A stretch of DNA of 53,860 bases from an uncultured Lachnospiraceae bacterium (GTDB lineage Bacteria > Bacillota > Clostridia > Lachnospirales > Lachnospiraceae). The notes under the pieces are model-generated. The model did not search any database. It saw nothing but the letters and a program-made list of their open reading frames with translations, and was not told the origin of the DNA. The position numbers and the translations under genes are program-made. The DNA lies in contig CAOKWI010000023.1 in assembly GCA_948473115.1 (NCBI GenBank), positions 1 through 53,860 on the forward strand, given 5' to 3'. Below are positions 7,402-15,636 of the stretch, piece after piece; within the stretch, counting starts at the first letter, position 1; each line of letters opens with the position of its first letter.

Positions 7402-7716
7402 TCAGTTTCTGTCAAATGCGTTCAGCTTCAACATCTTTTCCGTATCTTCCGTAGGTCTCGCGATAATATGTCTCTGCACGATTCCTGTCAGGGATTTGGC
7501 CATCGCCTCCCCTGCCGCCATAGCGGCTTCCACATCCGCCACAGACCCCCGGAATTTGACCGTTACCAACAAAGGCACCGGCAACGCGTCTGCGTTTGCT
7601 GGTTTATTTTTATCGAAGGTCTCAAGTCTGACATTTGCCGCTTTACACCCCGCGTCCGCCGCGAGAAACGCACAGGCCAGCCCATATACCTCCAAAAGTC
7701 CTACCGCCTCTTCCAT
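7402..7716 (-). CDS. BMC-H shell protein with a replaced pore loop
   Basis: A 104-aa single-BMC-domain protein. Where its paralogues have the short pore loop KIGSG, it has a longer Asn/Pro/Ala-rich loop (DKNKPANADALPVP) before the next strand. This should enlarge or reshape the hexamer pore. GAGGCAGCT precedes the ATG. It is the first shell gene after the enzyme genes. The exact pore structure cannot be inferred from sequence alone. Confidence 0.9.
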   Translation of the reverse strand: MEEAVGLLEVYGLACAFLAADAGCKAANVRLETFDKNKPANADALPVPLLVTVKFRGSVADVEAAMAAGEAMAKSLTGIVQRHIIARPTEDTEKMLKLNAFDRN

Positions 7717-7740
7717 AGCTGCCTCATTTCTGTATCATCA

Positions 7741-8952
7741 CTATTTGTTGATGATAGCGATCTTCAATCCTGTCATGGCAAGATTGGTCTTCAAAGCTTC
7801 ATTGATCTCCTCCAAAGGATATGTGTGAGTGATCAGCTTATCGATGGGAAGCCCTATCTTCTTCGCGCTCTTCAGGAAATCAAAGGTTGTCGCGTAGTCT
7901 CTCAGCGTGTACACCCAGGACCCCACCGTTGTGATCTCCTTGGAGCAGATGTCAAAGTGAGGATTGATGGTCGCGTCTCCGCCGTTGATAAAGAATCCCA
8001 GTTCACAAAGTCCGCCGCCGTTGCGGATGAACTTATAGATATTGGAATGTCCTGCGGGGGAGCCGGTACACTGGAATGCGAAATCTGCCAGATGTCCGTC
8101 AAATTTCTCCTCCACAGCTCCTGCAAGCGCCTCGATCCCCTTGTGATCCTTAAAGTTCACATAGTCGGAAGCGCCCAACTCTTTCGCAAATTCCAGACGC
8201 TTATTCTCACCGTCCACCGCAATGATATTGTTAATGCCCATTGTGCGCAGAATCGCGATACAGATCAGGCCGATAGGGCCGCAGCCCTGTACCACAACCC
8301 TGGAGTTGAAGCGCAGGATGCCGGTGCTCTTGGCACGCTCCACAGCGTGAACCAGTACCGCACAGGGCTCGATCAACACTCTGGAATACAGATCCAGGTC
8401 GCTCACATTAAACACGGTGGAACCGCCCCTGATCAAAATATAATCGGAAAACCAGCCGTTCAGGTGAATATCGTCGTCAGGAAGCAGCCCGTATACATCC
8501 GCGCCTCCCACATTCTGCTTATTCAGGTCATACATGGTGATATCCGGGTTGTCCTTGAAGATCATACAGGTAACCACCTTGTCACCCAGCTTCAGATCCT
8601 TGCCGGCACTGTCCTTCTTCACGTTCCTGCCCATCTTCACGATCTCGCCGGTGCCCTCGTGACCCAGAGCCACAGGGATCAGGCCAAAGGGATCTCTCTT
8701 GAACTCATGGGCATCCGTACCGCAGACGCCGCATCCCTCAACCTTCACCAGAATGTCGTCATCCCCCACCTCAGGCATGGGAAACTCTTTTACATCAAAG
8801 TGCTCCAGGCTTGTGAGCATTGCCACATGCGCGGTCTTGGGAATCGCTCCGTCAGATACGCTGCCGCCCGCTGCGGGCGCTGCCGCGCCGGAACCTGCCA
8901 TGTTGGCAAGCACCTGCTTTACAATCGCTTCTATTTGCGCTGTATCAGCCAT
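7741..8952 (-). CDS. Encapsulated Zn-dependent alcohol dehydrogenase
   Basis: A 403-aa medium-chain alcohol dehydrogenase. Residues 1-18 (TAQIEAIVKQVLANM) form an encapsulation-peptide helix, followed by an Ala/Gly linker to about residue 40. The catalytic zinc motif GHEGTGE and CGVCGTDAHE are present, with a nucleotide-binding Rossmann region VVQGCGPIGLICIAIL. It would reduce propionaldehyde to propanol, or lactaldehyde to 1,2-propanediol. Microcompartments usually use an iron-type PduQ, so a zinc type is notable. The start is the ATG at 8952, with AGGAG seven bases upstream. The structural-zinc cysteine cluster is not evident. Confidence 0.9.
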   Translation of the reverse strand: MADTAQIEAIVKQVLANMAGSGAAAPAAGGSVSDGAIPKTAHVAMLTSLEHFDVKEFPMPEVGDDDILVKVEGCGVCGTDAHEFKRDPFGLIPVALGHEGTGEIVKMGRNVKKDSAGKDLKLGDKVVTCMIFKDNPDITMYDLNKQNVGGADVYGLLPDDDIHLNGWFSDYILIRGGSTVFNVSDLDLYSRVLIEPCAVLVHAVERAKSTGILRFNSRVVVQGCGPIGLICIAILRTMGINNIIAVDGENKRLEFAKELGASDYVNFKDHKGIEALAGAVEEKFDGHLADFAFQCTGSPAGHSNIYKFIRNGGGLCELGFFINGGDATINPHFDICSKEITTVGSWVYTLRDYATTFDFLKSAKKIGLPIDKLITHTYPLEEINEALKTNLAMTGLKIAIINK

Positions 8953-9074
8953 TTCTTTACTCCTTTCCGCTTTCATCTATTTTACAAAAATATTTTCTCC
9001 GGATCCCGTTTTCCGAGAAGTTCTGTTTGAAATTTCTCCATCCCGGAATTTTCTTCCTTGGAGTTTTCCTCTTC

Positions 9075-9161
9075 GAAAGAATCGCCCCGCGATTCTTTCC
9101 GGTGAAATATAGAAATTCTTAGGTGGCGTCCTCTGACGCCTTAGAATTTCTTTTCACCGTG
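9075..9161. repeat. Modular hairpin element between aldehyde and alcohol dehydrogenase genes
   Basis: From the aldehyde dehydrogenase stop codon the minus strand reads an outer stem GGTGAAA/TTTCACC, an inner stem AGAAATTCT/AGAATTTCT containing GGCGTC/GACGCC, then GAAAGAATCGC/GCGATTCTTTC. The layout matches the elements at 6698, 15535 and 44203, but the sequences differ. Confidence 0.8.
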
Positions 9162-10550
9162 TTAGCGTATGCATAAGCTGTCCGCCATCACGCATCGCCT
9201 GCTCTTGGTGAAGGACTTCGCGCTGGTCAGTCCCTCGCCGGTACGGCTGGCAATGGTAAAAGTACAGTAACCTTCTCCCCCAAAGCCAAGCGCCGCGTAG
9301 GAGGGAGCGTTCTTTACCAGGATCGCCGTGTCGATGGCTCTCGCGTATTTTGTGATATTGTCAATGTTCTTGGAATGAATGTGCGCGGAATGACGGTTTC
9401 CATGCTCCAGCCATACGGCCTTCTCAATAGCGTCATCGATGTCCTTCGCGCGGACCATGCCCAGGATGGGCATCATCAGTTCCTCCGCGATCAGGGGGTG
9501 CTCCTTCTCTCCCTCGAACACGATACAGCGGATATTGTCGGGAACGGTGACACCGATCATGCCCAGCAGCGTCTTCGCATCACGTCCCACGCACTTTCGG
9601 TTCAGTCCCTTGGGTGTCAGCACGACGGAGGTCAGCTTATCCTGCTCCTCCTTGGAGATCAGGTAGCAGCCCTGCTCGGAAATCATATAATGCATCAGTT
9701 CATCCGCGATGGAGTCCACCGCCACGATCTCCTTCTCCGCGATGCAGGGGAGATTGTTGTCAAAGGTACAGCCATTCACGATATCTTCCGCCGCCTTGCG
9801 CACATCCGCCGTCTCGTCCACCACCGCAGGGGGATTGCCCGCGCCTGCGCCAATGCCCCTCTTTCCGGAGGAAAGAACCGCGGTAACCACACCGGGACCG
9901 CCTGTAGCCGCAAGCAGAGGGATGTCCTTATGCTTCATCATGATATTGCTGGTCTCCAGCGTAGGCTTTGTGACAGTACAAGCCACATTGTCCGGCCCGC
10001 CCGCCTCCAGGGAAGCCTCATTGATCATGTTCAGTGCAAAAATGGATGTCCTGATCGCCTGGGGATGGGGATTGAACACTACCGTATTTCCCGCTGCGAT
10101 CATGCCGATGGAATTGCAGATGACCGTCTCGCTGGGATTGGTGCAGGGAGTGATCGCACCGATGACGCCAAAAGGTCCCATCTCGATCAGGGTCAGTCCC
10201 CTGTCACCGGACCACGCCGTTGTCTTCAGGTCCTCCGTACCCGGTGTCTTATCCGCCACCAGGTGATGCTTTAAAATTTTATGCCCCACATTGCCCATTC
10301 CTGTCTCGTTTACGCCCATTCTGGCCAATGTCTCCGCATTCTCATGGGTTTTTCTGCGGATGTTGCTGATAATCTGTTCCCTCTGGTCCAGAGACATTCT
10401 GCGTACCACCGCCTGAGCCTCCTTCGCCGCCGCAATGGCCTCGTTCATATCGGTGAACACGCCATGGCTCTTTGTCACAGGCTCGGCGATCTGAAGCTGT
10501 GCCACAACTTCCTGTACAATGTCCTGTACCATGCCTTCGTTTACAAGCAC
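9162..10550 (-). CDS. pduP: CoA-acylating propionaldehyde dehydrogenase (PduP-like)
   Basis: A 462-aa aldehyde dehydrogenase of the PduP/EutE type, oxidising propionaldehyde with NAD+ and CoA to propionyl-CoA. An N-terminal helix (MVQDIVQEVVAQLQI, about 7-21) is the encapsulation peptide. The catalytic cysteine lies in NNLPCIAEK near residue 270. A GTG start at 10550 is supported by AAGGAGG seven bases upstream. The first 10 bp overlap the end of the GlcG/HbpS gene, indicating coupling. It works with PduL to regenerate CoA inside the shell. Confidence 0.95.
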   Translation of the reverse strand: MLVNEGMVQDIVQEVVAQLQIAEPVTKSHGVFTDMNEAIAAAKEAQAVVRRMSLDQREQIISNIRRKTHENAETLARMGVNETGMGNVGHKILKHHLVADKTPGTEDLKTTAWSGDRGLTLIEMGPFGVIGAITPCTNPSETVICNSIGMIAAGNTVVFNPHPQAIRTSIFALNMINEASLEAGGPDNVACTVTKPTLETSNIMMKHKDIPLLAATGGPGVVTAVLSSGKRGIGAGAGNPPAVVDETADVRKAAEDIVNGCTFDNNLPCIAEKEIVAVDSIADELMHYMISEQGCYLISKEEQDKLTSVVLTPKGLNRKCVGRDAKTLLGMIGVTVPDNIRCIVFEGEKEHPLIAEELMMPILGMVRAKDIDDAIEKAVWLEHGNRHSAHIHSKNIDNITKYARAIDTAILVKNAPSYAALGFGGEGYCTFTIASRTGEGLTSAKSFTKSRRCVMADSLCIR

Positions 10551-11089
10551 GCTATTACCTCCTTCAAAACGGAACGTCCATAGGCCGCCAGATCTGTATC
10601 CTGCTTCGCAGAACCGCCGCTGACTCCCAGCGCACCGATGATCACATCATTATGCTTTAAGACTTCGCCGCCGCCGAAAATGGTGATCTTACCATCATTG
10701 GTGAACTGGATGCCATAGAGGGGCTCCCCCGGCTGGCTCAGTTTTCCCAACTCTGCGGTGGACATCTGAAAAGCAATGGATGTGTAAGTCTTGTTTAATG
10801 CCACGTCAAAACTTCCTATGTAAGCGCCGTCCATACAATGGATGGCAACGGGTCTTCCCGCCGCGTCCGAGACGGCCGTCACCACCCTCATATCCCACTC
10901 CGCGGCCTTTGCCTCGATCCGCTCGATCAGCTTTACGGCAAGCCCTAAGGGCATGGTGGGAATCACGTACCCGCCGTTTGCCGCCACAGGTTCCGCAGGC
11001 AGCCCCTGCCCTGCCGCTGTCCCGTCCTGGCTGTCCGTTGTGCGGCTTAAGACCTGACGGACAATGGTTTCGATTTCTGTATTTGTCAT
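10541..11089 (-). CDS. GlcG/HbpS (PduO C-terminal-like) protein with encapsulation peptide
   Basis: A 182-aa protein. Residues 1-16 (TNTEIETIVRQVLSR) are an encapsulation-peptide helix, followed by a short linker and a GlcG/HbpS domain (about 45-182, Gly-rich segment GGGEVLKHNDVIIGALG). This domain is found at the C-terminus of PduO and in the haem-binding protein HbpS; its role in microcompartments is unclear. Since the locus has a glycyl radical dehydratase rather than a B12 enzyme, a corrinoid role is unlikely. It overlaps the aldehyde dehydrogenase gene by 10 bp. Confidence 0.85.
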   Translation of the reverse strand: MTNTEIETIVRQVLSRTTDSQDGTAAGQGLPAEPVAANGGYVIPTMPLGLAVKLIERIEAKAAEWDMRVVTAVSDAAGRPVAIHCMDGAYIGSFDVALNKTYTSIAFQMSTAELGKLSQPGEPLYGIQFTNDGKITIFGGGEVLKHNDVIIGALGVSGGSAKQDTDLAAYGRSVLKEVIACL

Positions 11090-11128
11090 AATCGGTCTCT
11101 CTTCATTATGACAGGAATGCCTGTCCGA

Positions 11129-11935
11129 TTATTTGCCAAGCTGCTCCAGTACCTTTTTGGTGATCTCCGCCACCAGTTCAGGGGATGCCGATGCCGCTTT
11201 TTTATGCTCGCCACAATTTCCGCCGCAGTTATGGCAGCTGGGAGTGCCTTCCTTTAAGGCAGGACAGAGATTTGCAGGATGACGTCCCTTCATGCCGAAC
11301 TGTCTCCTGATCTCATACAGATCCTCCACCTGCTGGGGAGTGAACTCCTTGGGACCGCCAAGCATCTTGGACTGATACAGCAGCTGTGCGTAGAACTCAA
11401 CGGATTCCATCTTCAGATATGCGCTCAACAGGGAATCAGAATAGGTCAAAGCGCCATGATTCTCCAGCAGGACTGCGTCAAAGTACTGTACATACTCGGA
11501 TACCGCATCAGGGATTTCCATGGTGGAAGGTCTGCCGTATTTCGCAATGGGCACACAGCCAAGGGCGATCACCGCCTCAGGCATAATGGGCTGGGTCAGG
11601 GGAATGCCCGCGATAGCGAAAGTGGTCGCATACATGGGATGGGCATGTACCACGCTGTTTACGTCAGGTCTCTCCTGATACACCCTCATGTGCATCTTGA
11701 TCTCGGATGAGGGCTTGAAACTGCCGTTGGCCTGAATCACATTGCCCTGTGCATCCACCTTACAGATGTACTCAGGGGTCATAAAGCCCTTGGATACGCC
11801 GGTAGGAGTGCAAAGGAACTCGTTATCGCTGAGCTTGACAGAGATGTTGCCGTCATTTGCGGCAACCATGTTCCTGTTGTAGATCCTCTTGCCGATGTCA
11901 CAAATCTCTTTTTTGATTTCATACTCGTTTTGCAT
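11129..11935 (-). CDS. fucA: Class II aldolase (fuculose-phosphate type) with C-terminal encapsulation peptide
   Basis: A 268-aa class II aldolase. Motifs NDGNIS, TPTGVSKG, SSEIKMH and the zinc-binding VVHAHP are visible. It likely splits L-fuculose 1-phosphate (and possibly related ketose phosphates) into lactaldehyde and DHAP. After about residue 215 comes a Cys-rich linker CHNCGGNC, then a terminal helix SPELVAEITKKVLEQLGK, a C-terminal encapsulation peptide. The start is the ATG at 11935 with AGGAGG seven bases upstream; the longer frame runs through the promoter. It is the first gene of the shell/cargo operon. The substrate is inferred. Confidence 0.9.
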   Translation of the reverse strand: MQNEYEIKKEICDIGKRIYNRNMVAANDGNISVKLSDNEFLCTPTGVSKGFMTPEYICKVDAQGNVIQANGSFKPSSEIKMHMRVYQERPDVNSVVHAHPMYATTFAIAGIPLTQPIMPEAVIALGCVPIAKYGRPSTMEIPDAVSEYVQYFDAVLLENHGALTYSDSLLSAYLKMESVEFYAQLLYQSKMLGGPKEFTPQQVEDLYEIRRQFGMKGRHPANLCPALKEGTPSCHNCGGNCGEHKKAASASPELVAEITKKVLEQLGK

Positions 11936-11953
11936 TTTGATTCCTCCTGTTTT

Positions 11954-12000
11954 TGTTGATTCTTGTTTTATTATAAGTCTATATACCACACAAGTCAACA
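11954..12000. promoter_or_regulatory. Inverted repeat around the fucA promoter, candidate DeoR operator
   Basis: TGTTGATTCTTGT (11954-11966) faces ACAAGTCAACA (11990-12000). The arms match as TGTTGA..CTTGT with a two-base insertion, and they flank the -10 box and overlap the -35 box. Such an arrangement suits a repressor that loops or blocks the promoter. The link to the DeoR protein is an inference. Confidence 0.55.
11970..11998 (-). promoter_or_regulatory. Sigma-A-type promoter of the BMC shell/cargo operon
   Basis: Minus-strand TTGACT (11993-11998) and TATAAT (11970-11975) with a 17-base spacer, about 35 bp before the aldolase ATG. It probably drives all genes down to 2109. Confidence 0.85.
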
Positions 12001-12051
12001 TGCATAATGTTGGAATTGTGTCGTTTTCGCATTGGAAAACTTGAAGTTATT

Positions 12052-12426
12052 TCAGAGTTCCCCTGCTGGAATCCTCTGGTTTTTATATTCTTCAATAAGC
12101 TTATCAAGCCATTCATCCCTATAATTCAATACAAGGCTGTCATAGATCAATCCAAAATCATCAGAAACATATCCTGATAATTCGCCCCCGACATTCCGTT
12201 CCACTGTCAGAAAAACTGTTTCTCTTACCTTACTTTGCTCTTTTTCTATTTCCTCATTATAATTTTGATCATTTTTCAAAGCAGCGATTTCCTTTTCAAC
12301 CCGACACCATTCCGTATCAAAAGGGGCGCTGTCTCTGCTGTCAAGCAATTCATTGATACAATCTTCATCGAGCATACTGTAATCCATACTTCCAAGACAC
12401 TTTGTAAGTTCATTAATTAATTCCAT
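12052..12426 (-). CDS. 124-aa acidic protein of unknown function
   Basis: An acidic, probably helical protein beginning MELINELTKCLGSMDYS. I recognise no family. No signal peptide or membrane segment is seen. A GGTGAGGG site precedes the ATG. It ends a block of genes (12.05-15.25 kb) with no evident link to the microcompartment; its size and acidity resemble immunity proteins, but no toxin partner is identified. Confidence 0.6.
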   Translation of the reverse strand: MELINELTKCLGSMDYSMLDEDCINELLDSRDSAPFDTEWCRVEKEIAALKNDQNYNEEIEKEQSKVRETVFLTVERNVGGELSGYVSDDFGLIYDSLVLNYRDEWLDKLIEEYKNQRIPAGEL

Positions 12427-12456
12427 ATTACCCTCACCATAATCTGTTCCGGCAGA

Positions 12457-14037
12457 TCACATCCCGTATCCCAGTTTTTCAATCACACAGCTGTGGGGCT
12501 TGTTCCTGTTATCCTTATCATAGTTCACCCCCACCAGCAGGATCTCACCGGAATATCCCTCCAGCGCCCTGGTATACTGCCTGTCTTTGATCTGCTGTAT
12601 GGCGGTGTCTGCGGATTTGTCATATTTCAATTCTACCACAAGCGCAGGCTTTTTGCCAAAGGATAATGGCAAAAACACCACATCCGCAAATCCTTTCCCT
12701 GCGGGCAGTTCCCGGATGATCCTGTAATCCTTCCTGGCGCTGTAGTATGCAAGGCTGATCGAACAGGCAAGCGAGTTCTCATCGTTGTAAGTCAAAATCG
12801 ATGCCACCTCCATGTGCGCCCTGTCAAGCCCCTCCGCGACCCTTTCCGCCTCACACCGCAATGTGTCCTCCAGGAGCTGCTCCGATGCCCTGAGCACACG
12901 CATGACCTCCGGCCACCCGCCCACGCCCATGGCGTTCTCGAACTCCCTGACGATCTCCCGGTTGGGGATGAACGCCTCCTCCCTCTCCTGGTCGTAGGCC
13001 AGGTATCCCAGGTGGATCAGCAGGGTCAGCACGTCATCCCTTGATGCCAGGTTGCGCATGTCGTTCCGGAAGCTGAGCGTGTTCACCCTGACGGGGGTTC
13101 CTCCCAGCATCTGCACGATGCTCTGGCGCAGCCCGTCATAGTCCATGTCCATGTACACCTTCAGGGCGTCATAAGTCTCCGTGGTCGTCCAGTAGTTAAA
13201 AAACCTGTGGCGAAGCATGGCCTCCACCACGGACTTGGGGTTATATATATGCCGGAACTCCACGAAGCGGTAGCCGTCATACCAGTTTCCCGCCTCCGCA
13301 AAATCCATACCATACCGTTCGCACAGTTCCTGTACCTCCGTTTCCGTGAACCCGGTATACTCCTCAAGGAATCCCTGGTCCGTCATGGAATATTCCCAGA
13401 ACATGTTCAGGGCGGAGTGCTGCCCGTATTTCTTCACCGGGAGGATCCCCGTCATGTAGGCCAGAGCCACATAGGGCTGGTCCTTCAACAGGTTCCGCAG
13501 GAAGTCAAGGTACTGCTTCTGGAGTTCCTCCGACTCCTGCCTCTCACGCATCACGCAGTCCCACTCATCGATCAGGAAGATGAATTTCTTCCCTGTCTCC
13601 GCGTAAATCTGCTCCAGCACAACGGCCAGGATCGTTTCCTGCTCCGAAAACAGATCTCCATATGTTTTACGGATATCCCTGATCACCGACTGCTCAAGAT
13701 AACCTGTCACATCCTGATCTTTAGCGCGGATCAAAAACTGCTGCATATTCAGTAAAATCACATCATACTGGTTCAGGTATTCTTCATAGGACGGATCATT
13801 CTCTATCCTCCGTCCTGCAAATAACTCCCTGGAATCACGGCCGCTTCCATAATAGGCAGCAAGCATCCTGAGCGCCATTGACTTGCCAAAGCGCCGGGGT
13901 CTGCTGACACAGAGATATTTTTGCTCCGTATTCAAATATCGATTAGTCCATGCAATCAACCCCGTCTTATCCACATAAATTTCCGAGTGAATTGCTTCTG
14001 CAAAGCTATCATTCCCCGGATTCAGATAAACTCCCAT
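12457..14037 (-). CDS. AAA-ATPase-like / PD-(D/E)XK nuclease-like protein
   Basis: A 526-aa protein of the AAA-ATPase_like plus PDDEXK_9 type, abundant in gut Firmicutes and Bacteroidetes. The N-terminus has IYVDKTGLI and SRPRRFGKSMALRML, a P-loop-like motif (about 35-55), then FLIDEWDCVM near 150 (Walker B). The C-terminal nuclease-like domain has DVVFLP...ALVVELKYDKSADTA, the D...ExK signature (about 465-490). Function is unproven. The start is the ATG at 14037, seven bases after GGAGG; the upstream in-frame stretch to 14202 is unsupported. A deleted relative lies at 22854-23195. Confidence 0.8.
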   Translation of the reverse strand: MGVYLNPGNDSFAEAIHSEIYVDKTGLIAWTNRYLNTEQKYLCVSRPRRFGKSMALRMLAAYYGSGRDSRELFAGRRIENDPSYEEYLNQYDVILLNMQQFLIRAKDQDVTGYLEQSVIRDIRKTYGDLFSEQETILAVVLEQIYAETGKKFIFLIDEWDCVMRERQESEELQKQYLDFLRNLLKDQPYVALAYMTGILPVKKYGQHSALNMFWEYSMTDQGFLEEYTGFTETEVQELCERYGMDFAEAGNWYDGYRFVEFRHIYNPKSVVEAMLRHRFFNYWTTTETYDALKVYMDMDYDGLRQSIVQMLGGTPVRVNTLSFRNDMRNLASRDDVLTLLIHLGYLAYDQEREEAFIPNREIVREFENAMGVGGWPEVMRVLRASEQLLEDTLRCEAERVAEGLDRAHMEVASILTYNDENSLACSISLAYYSARKDYRIIRELPAGKGFADVVFLPLSFGKKPALVVELKYDKSADTAIQQIKDRQYTRALEGYSGEILLVGVNYDKDNRNKPHSCVIEKLGYGM

Positions 14038-14084
14038 CAGGATACCTCCCAAACAATAAGCGCCTGTACTGTCCGTTATTCCTA

Positions 14085-14156
14085 TTACCGGGGTTCTTTC
14101 TGCCCCCGTGCTGCCGGACAGCTTTCCCGATTTACCTCCAGAATCGTAACCGCCAT
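14085..14156 (-). CDS. Possible 23-codon peptide ORF
   Basis: An ATG at 14156 preceded by a strong AAGGAGG opens a 23-aa frame beginning MAVTILEVNRESCP and stopping at 14085, 47 bp before the AAA-ATPase-like gene. It may be a leader peptide or the stump of a decayed gene. The good ribosome binding site is the main support. Confidence 0.3.
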   Translation of the reverse strand: MAVTILEVNRESCPAARGQKEPR

Positions 14157-14218
14157 TAAAAATACCTCCTTGTCTGAAAAATCCTGGTATAACATTCGGC
14201 AAATTGCGAAACGCTGTA

Positions 14219-14737
14219 CTAATCCCCGTACAGTTCGCTCCTCAATTCCCCGCAGATCTGCGCCATTTCCAACATATCCTCCTCCGCACACATCTCACTA
14301 AGATCATAGGCAAGAGGCTCGGACACGAAATCAGCAAGCGCCTTATTCATCATTTCGTGTTCCTGCGGGGTGGCCGTAATGCGGACATCAGATACAGGCG
14401 TATCCAAATCTTCTCCCGATAATTCACACAGATTCACGCTTCCGTTTACCTTACACTCCAAAAGCAATGCCGCAAGGTCGGTGATCAGGTCTATGGCATA
14501 ATAGAACTCCGCTTCCGGTCCGTCATAGTCTGAATCCACATTTGCCAGGACAACAGTCAGAGGAGCCTCACGCTGACGGAAATCGCCGTCCAGCTGATCC
14601 AGCCCGGTGTCGGAAAATATTTCCCCCAGGGAAATTTCCTCCTTTTGCCTGTCCGCCAGATACTCCACCAGTGTCATACTGTCATCCGTATCGCCTATGT
14701 AATTATTCCAATACTTATCCGCTATATACATTTTCAT
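14219..14737 (-). CDS. 172-aa strongly acidic protein of unknown function
   Basis: Acidic soluble protein beginning MKMYIADKYWNNYIGDTD and ending near ICGELRSELYGD. No known domain recognised. GAGGAAGAA lies directly before the ATG and the gene starts 12 bp after the upstream membrane-anchored protein, so the two are probably one unit. The composition suggests a binding or immunity-type protein, but this is speculative. Confidence 0.6.
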   Translation of the reverse strand: MKMYIADKYWNNYIGDTDDSMTLVEYLADRQKEEISLGEIFSDTGLDQLDGDFRQREAPLTVVLANVDSDYDGPEAEFYYAIDLITDLAALLLECKVNGSVNLCELSGEDLDTPVSDVRITATPQEHEMMNKALADFVSEPLAYDLSEMCAEEDMLEMAQICGELRSELYGD

Positions 14738-14749
14738 TTCTTCCTCAAT

Positions 14750-15250
14750 TCACCTCGGGGAGGTATCTTTCCAGTCAACCCGGAAGAATTCCCTGAATCC
14801 CTCATATATGGTAATGAAGGAATCCTCTTCTATCTCATATACCCGATAATAGACATCCTCATCGTCAGTCACGCCAGTACCCCTGTATATACTCTCCACA
14901 AATAAAATATTCTTCCCATCCGGTGACAGGACGATCTGGGTGACATAGCGCGTATCCATCCTGTCGCTTAAGATTTTATACTCGAAACTGTCTCTGTCGA
15001 AATCCATGTGTTCCTGAAAATCACTATAACAGTCCGACACCCGAATTCCCCAGAAGCATCTCTTAAAATCCTGATCCGCCCAATTATCCCTGAATACTAT
15101 ACCTGTCCAGCCATCCACCTGGCGGTAATCGTCCGACAGGTCAAAGCTGTGGCCTTTTGACACAAACAGGAAAACAATCAGGCACAGCCCTATAAAACCA
15201 AATATCAGAAATGCCAGGAATCCTGCTATTTTCTTTATTATTATGCGCAA
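14750..15250 (-). CDS. 166-aa membrane-anchored protein of unknown function
   Basis: An N-terminal transmembrane segment (about 8-31, AGFLAFLIFGFIGLCLIVFL) is followed by a polar, Asp/Tyr-rich extracytoplasmic or cytoplasmic domain. No family recognised. A TTG start at 15250 is supported by GAGGAACAGA. It opens the block of genes that separates the glycyl radical enzyme genes from the shell operon. Confidence 0.6.
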   Translation of the reverse strand: MRIIIKKIAGFLAFLIFGFIGLCLIVFLFVSKGHSFDLSDDYRQVDGWTGIVFRDNWADQDFKRCFWGIRVSDCYSDFQEHMDFDRDSFEYKILSDRMDTRYVTQIVLSPDGKNILFVESIYRGTGVTDDEDVYYRVYEIEEDSFITIYEGFREFFRVDWKDTSPR

Positions 15251-15636
15251 TCCATCTGTTCCTCATATCAACGTCCAGCCTGTAATCCCCATGCAGCACC
15301 GGAAACACTCAACACCCCGGTGCAAGACCGGCACATACAACAGAATGAATTCTGTTGTCAAGAACAGTCGATGCAAGTCCAGAAGAATCGCGTTACTGTT
15401 CACAGCTTCGCTGCTCACAGCAACATAATGCACACAAAATGAGCAAAAGACGCTCATTTTGGCGCCCGCAGTCTCGGGTTTTTATGCCCAAAACGCATAA
15501 AAACGCCTTCGCGAAACCGGCTGTGAATAGTAACAGAATCGCTTCAGCGATTCTTCCGTGTGCAAAGATTCCGCAAAGCGGAATTGTAGATTTTCTAAGC
15601 GGTTGCTTTTTAACCGCTTAGAAAATCTTTGCACAC
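15251..15636. repeat. Gene-free spacer filled with hairpin modules after the activase gene
   Basis: No gene is seen. From the activase stop codon the minus strand reads GTGTGCAAAGATT/AATCTTTGCACAC enclosing a hairpin with stem AAGCGGTT/AACCGCTT, then AGAATCGC/GCGATTCT (about 15535-15555). A further module, CAAAATGAG/CTCATTTTG at 15434-15462, follows. This last module recurs on the opposite strand near 25.58 kb. The architecture matches the elements at 6698, 9075 and 44203. Confidence 0.75.

Noticed and set aside
7468..9030. 520-codon open frame on the plus strand
   Set aside because: Antisense to the alcohol dehydrogenase and shell genes, no recognisable domain.
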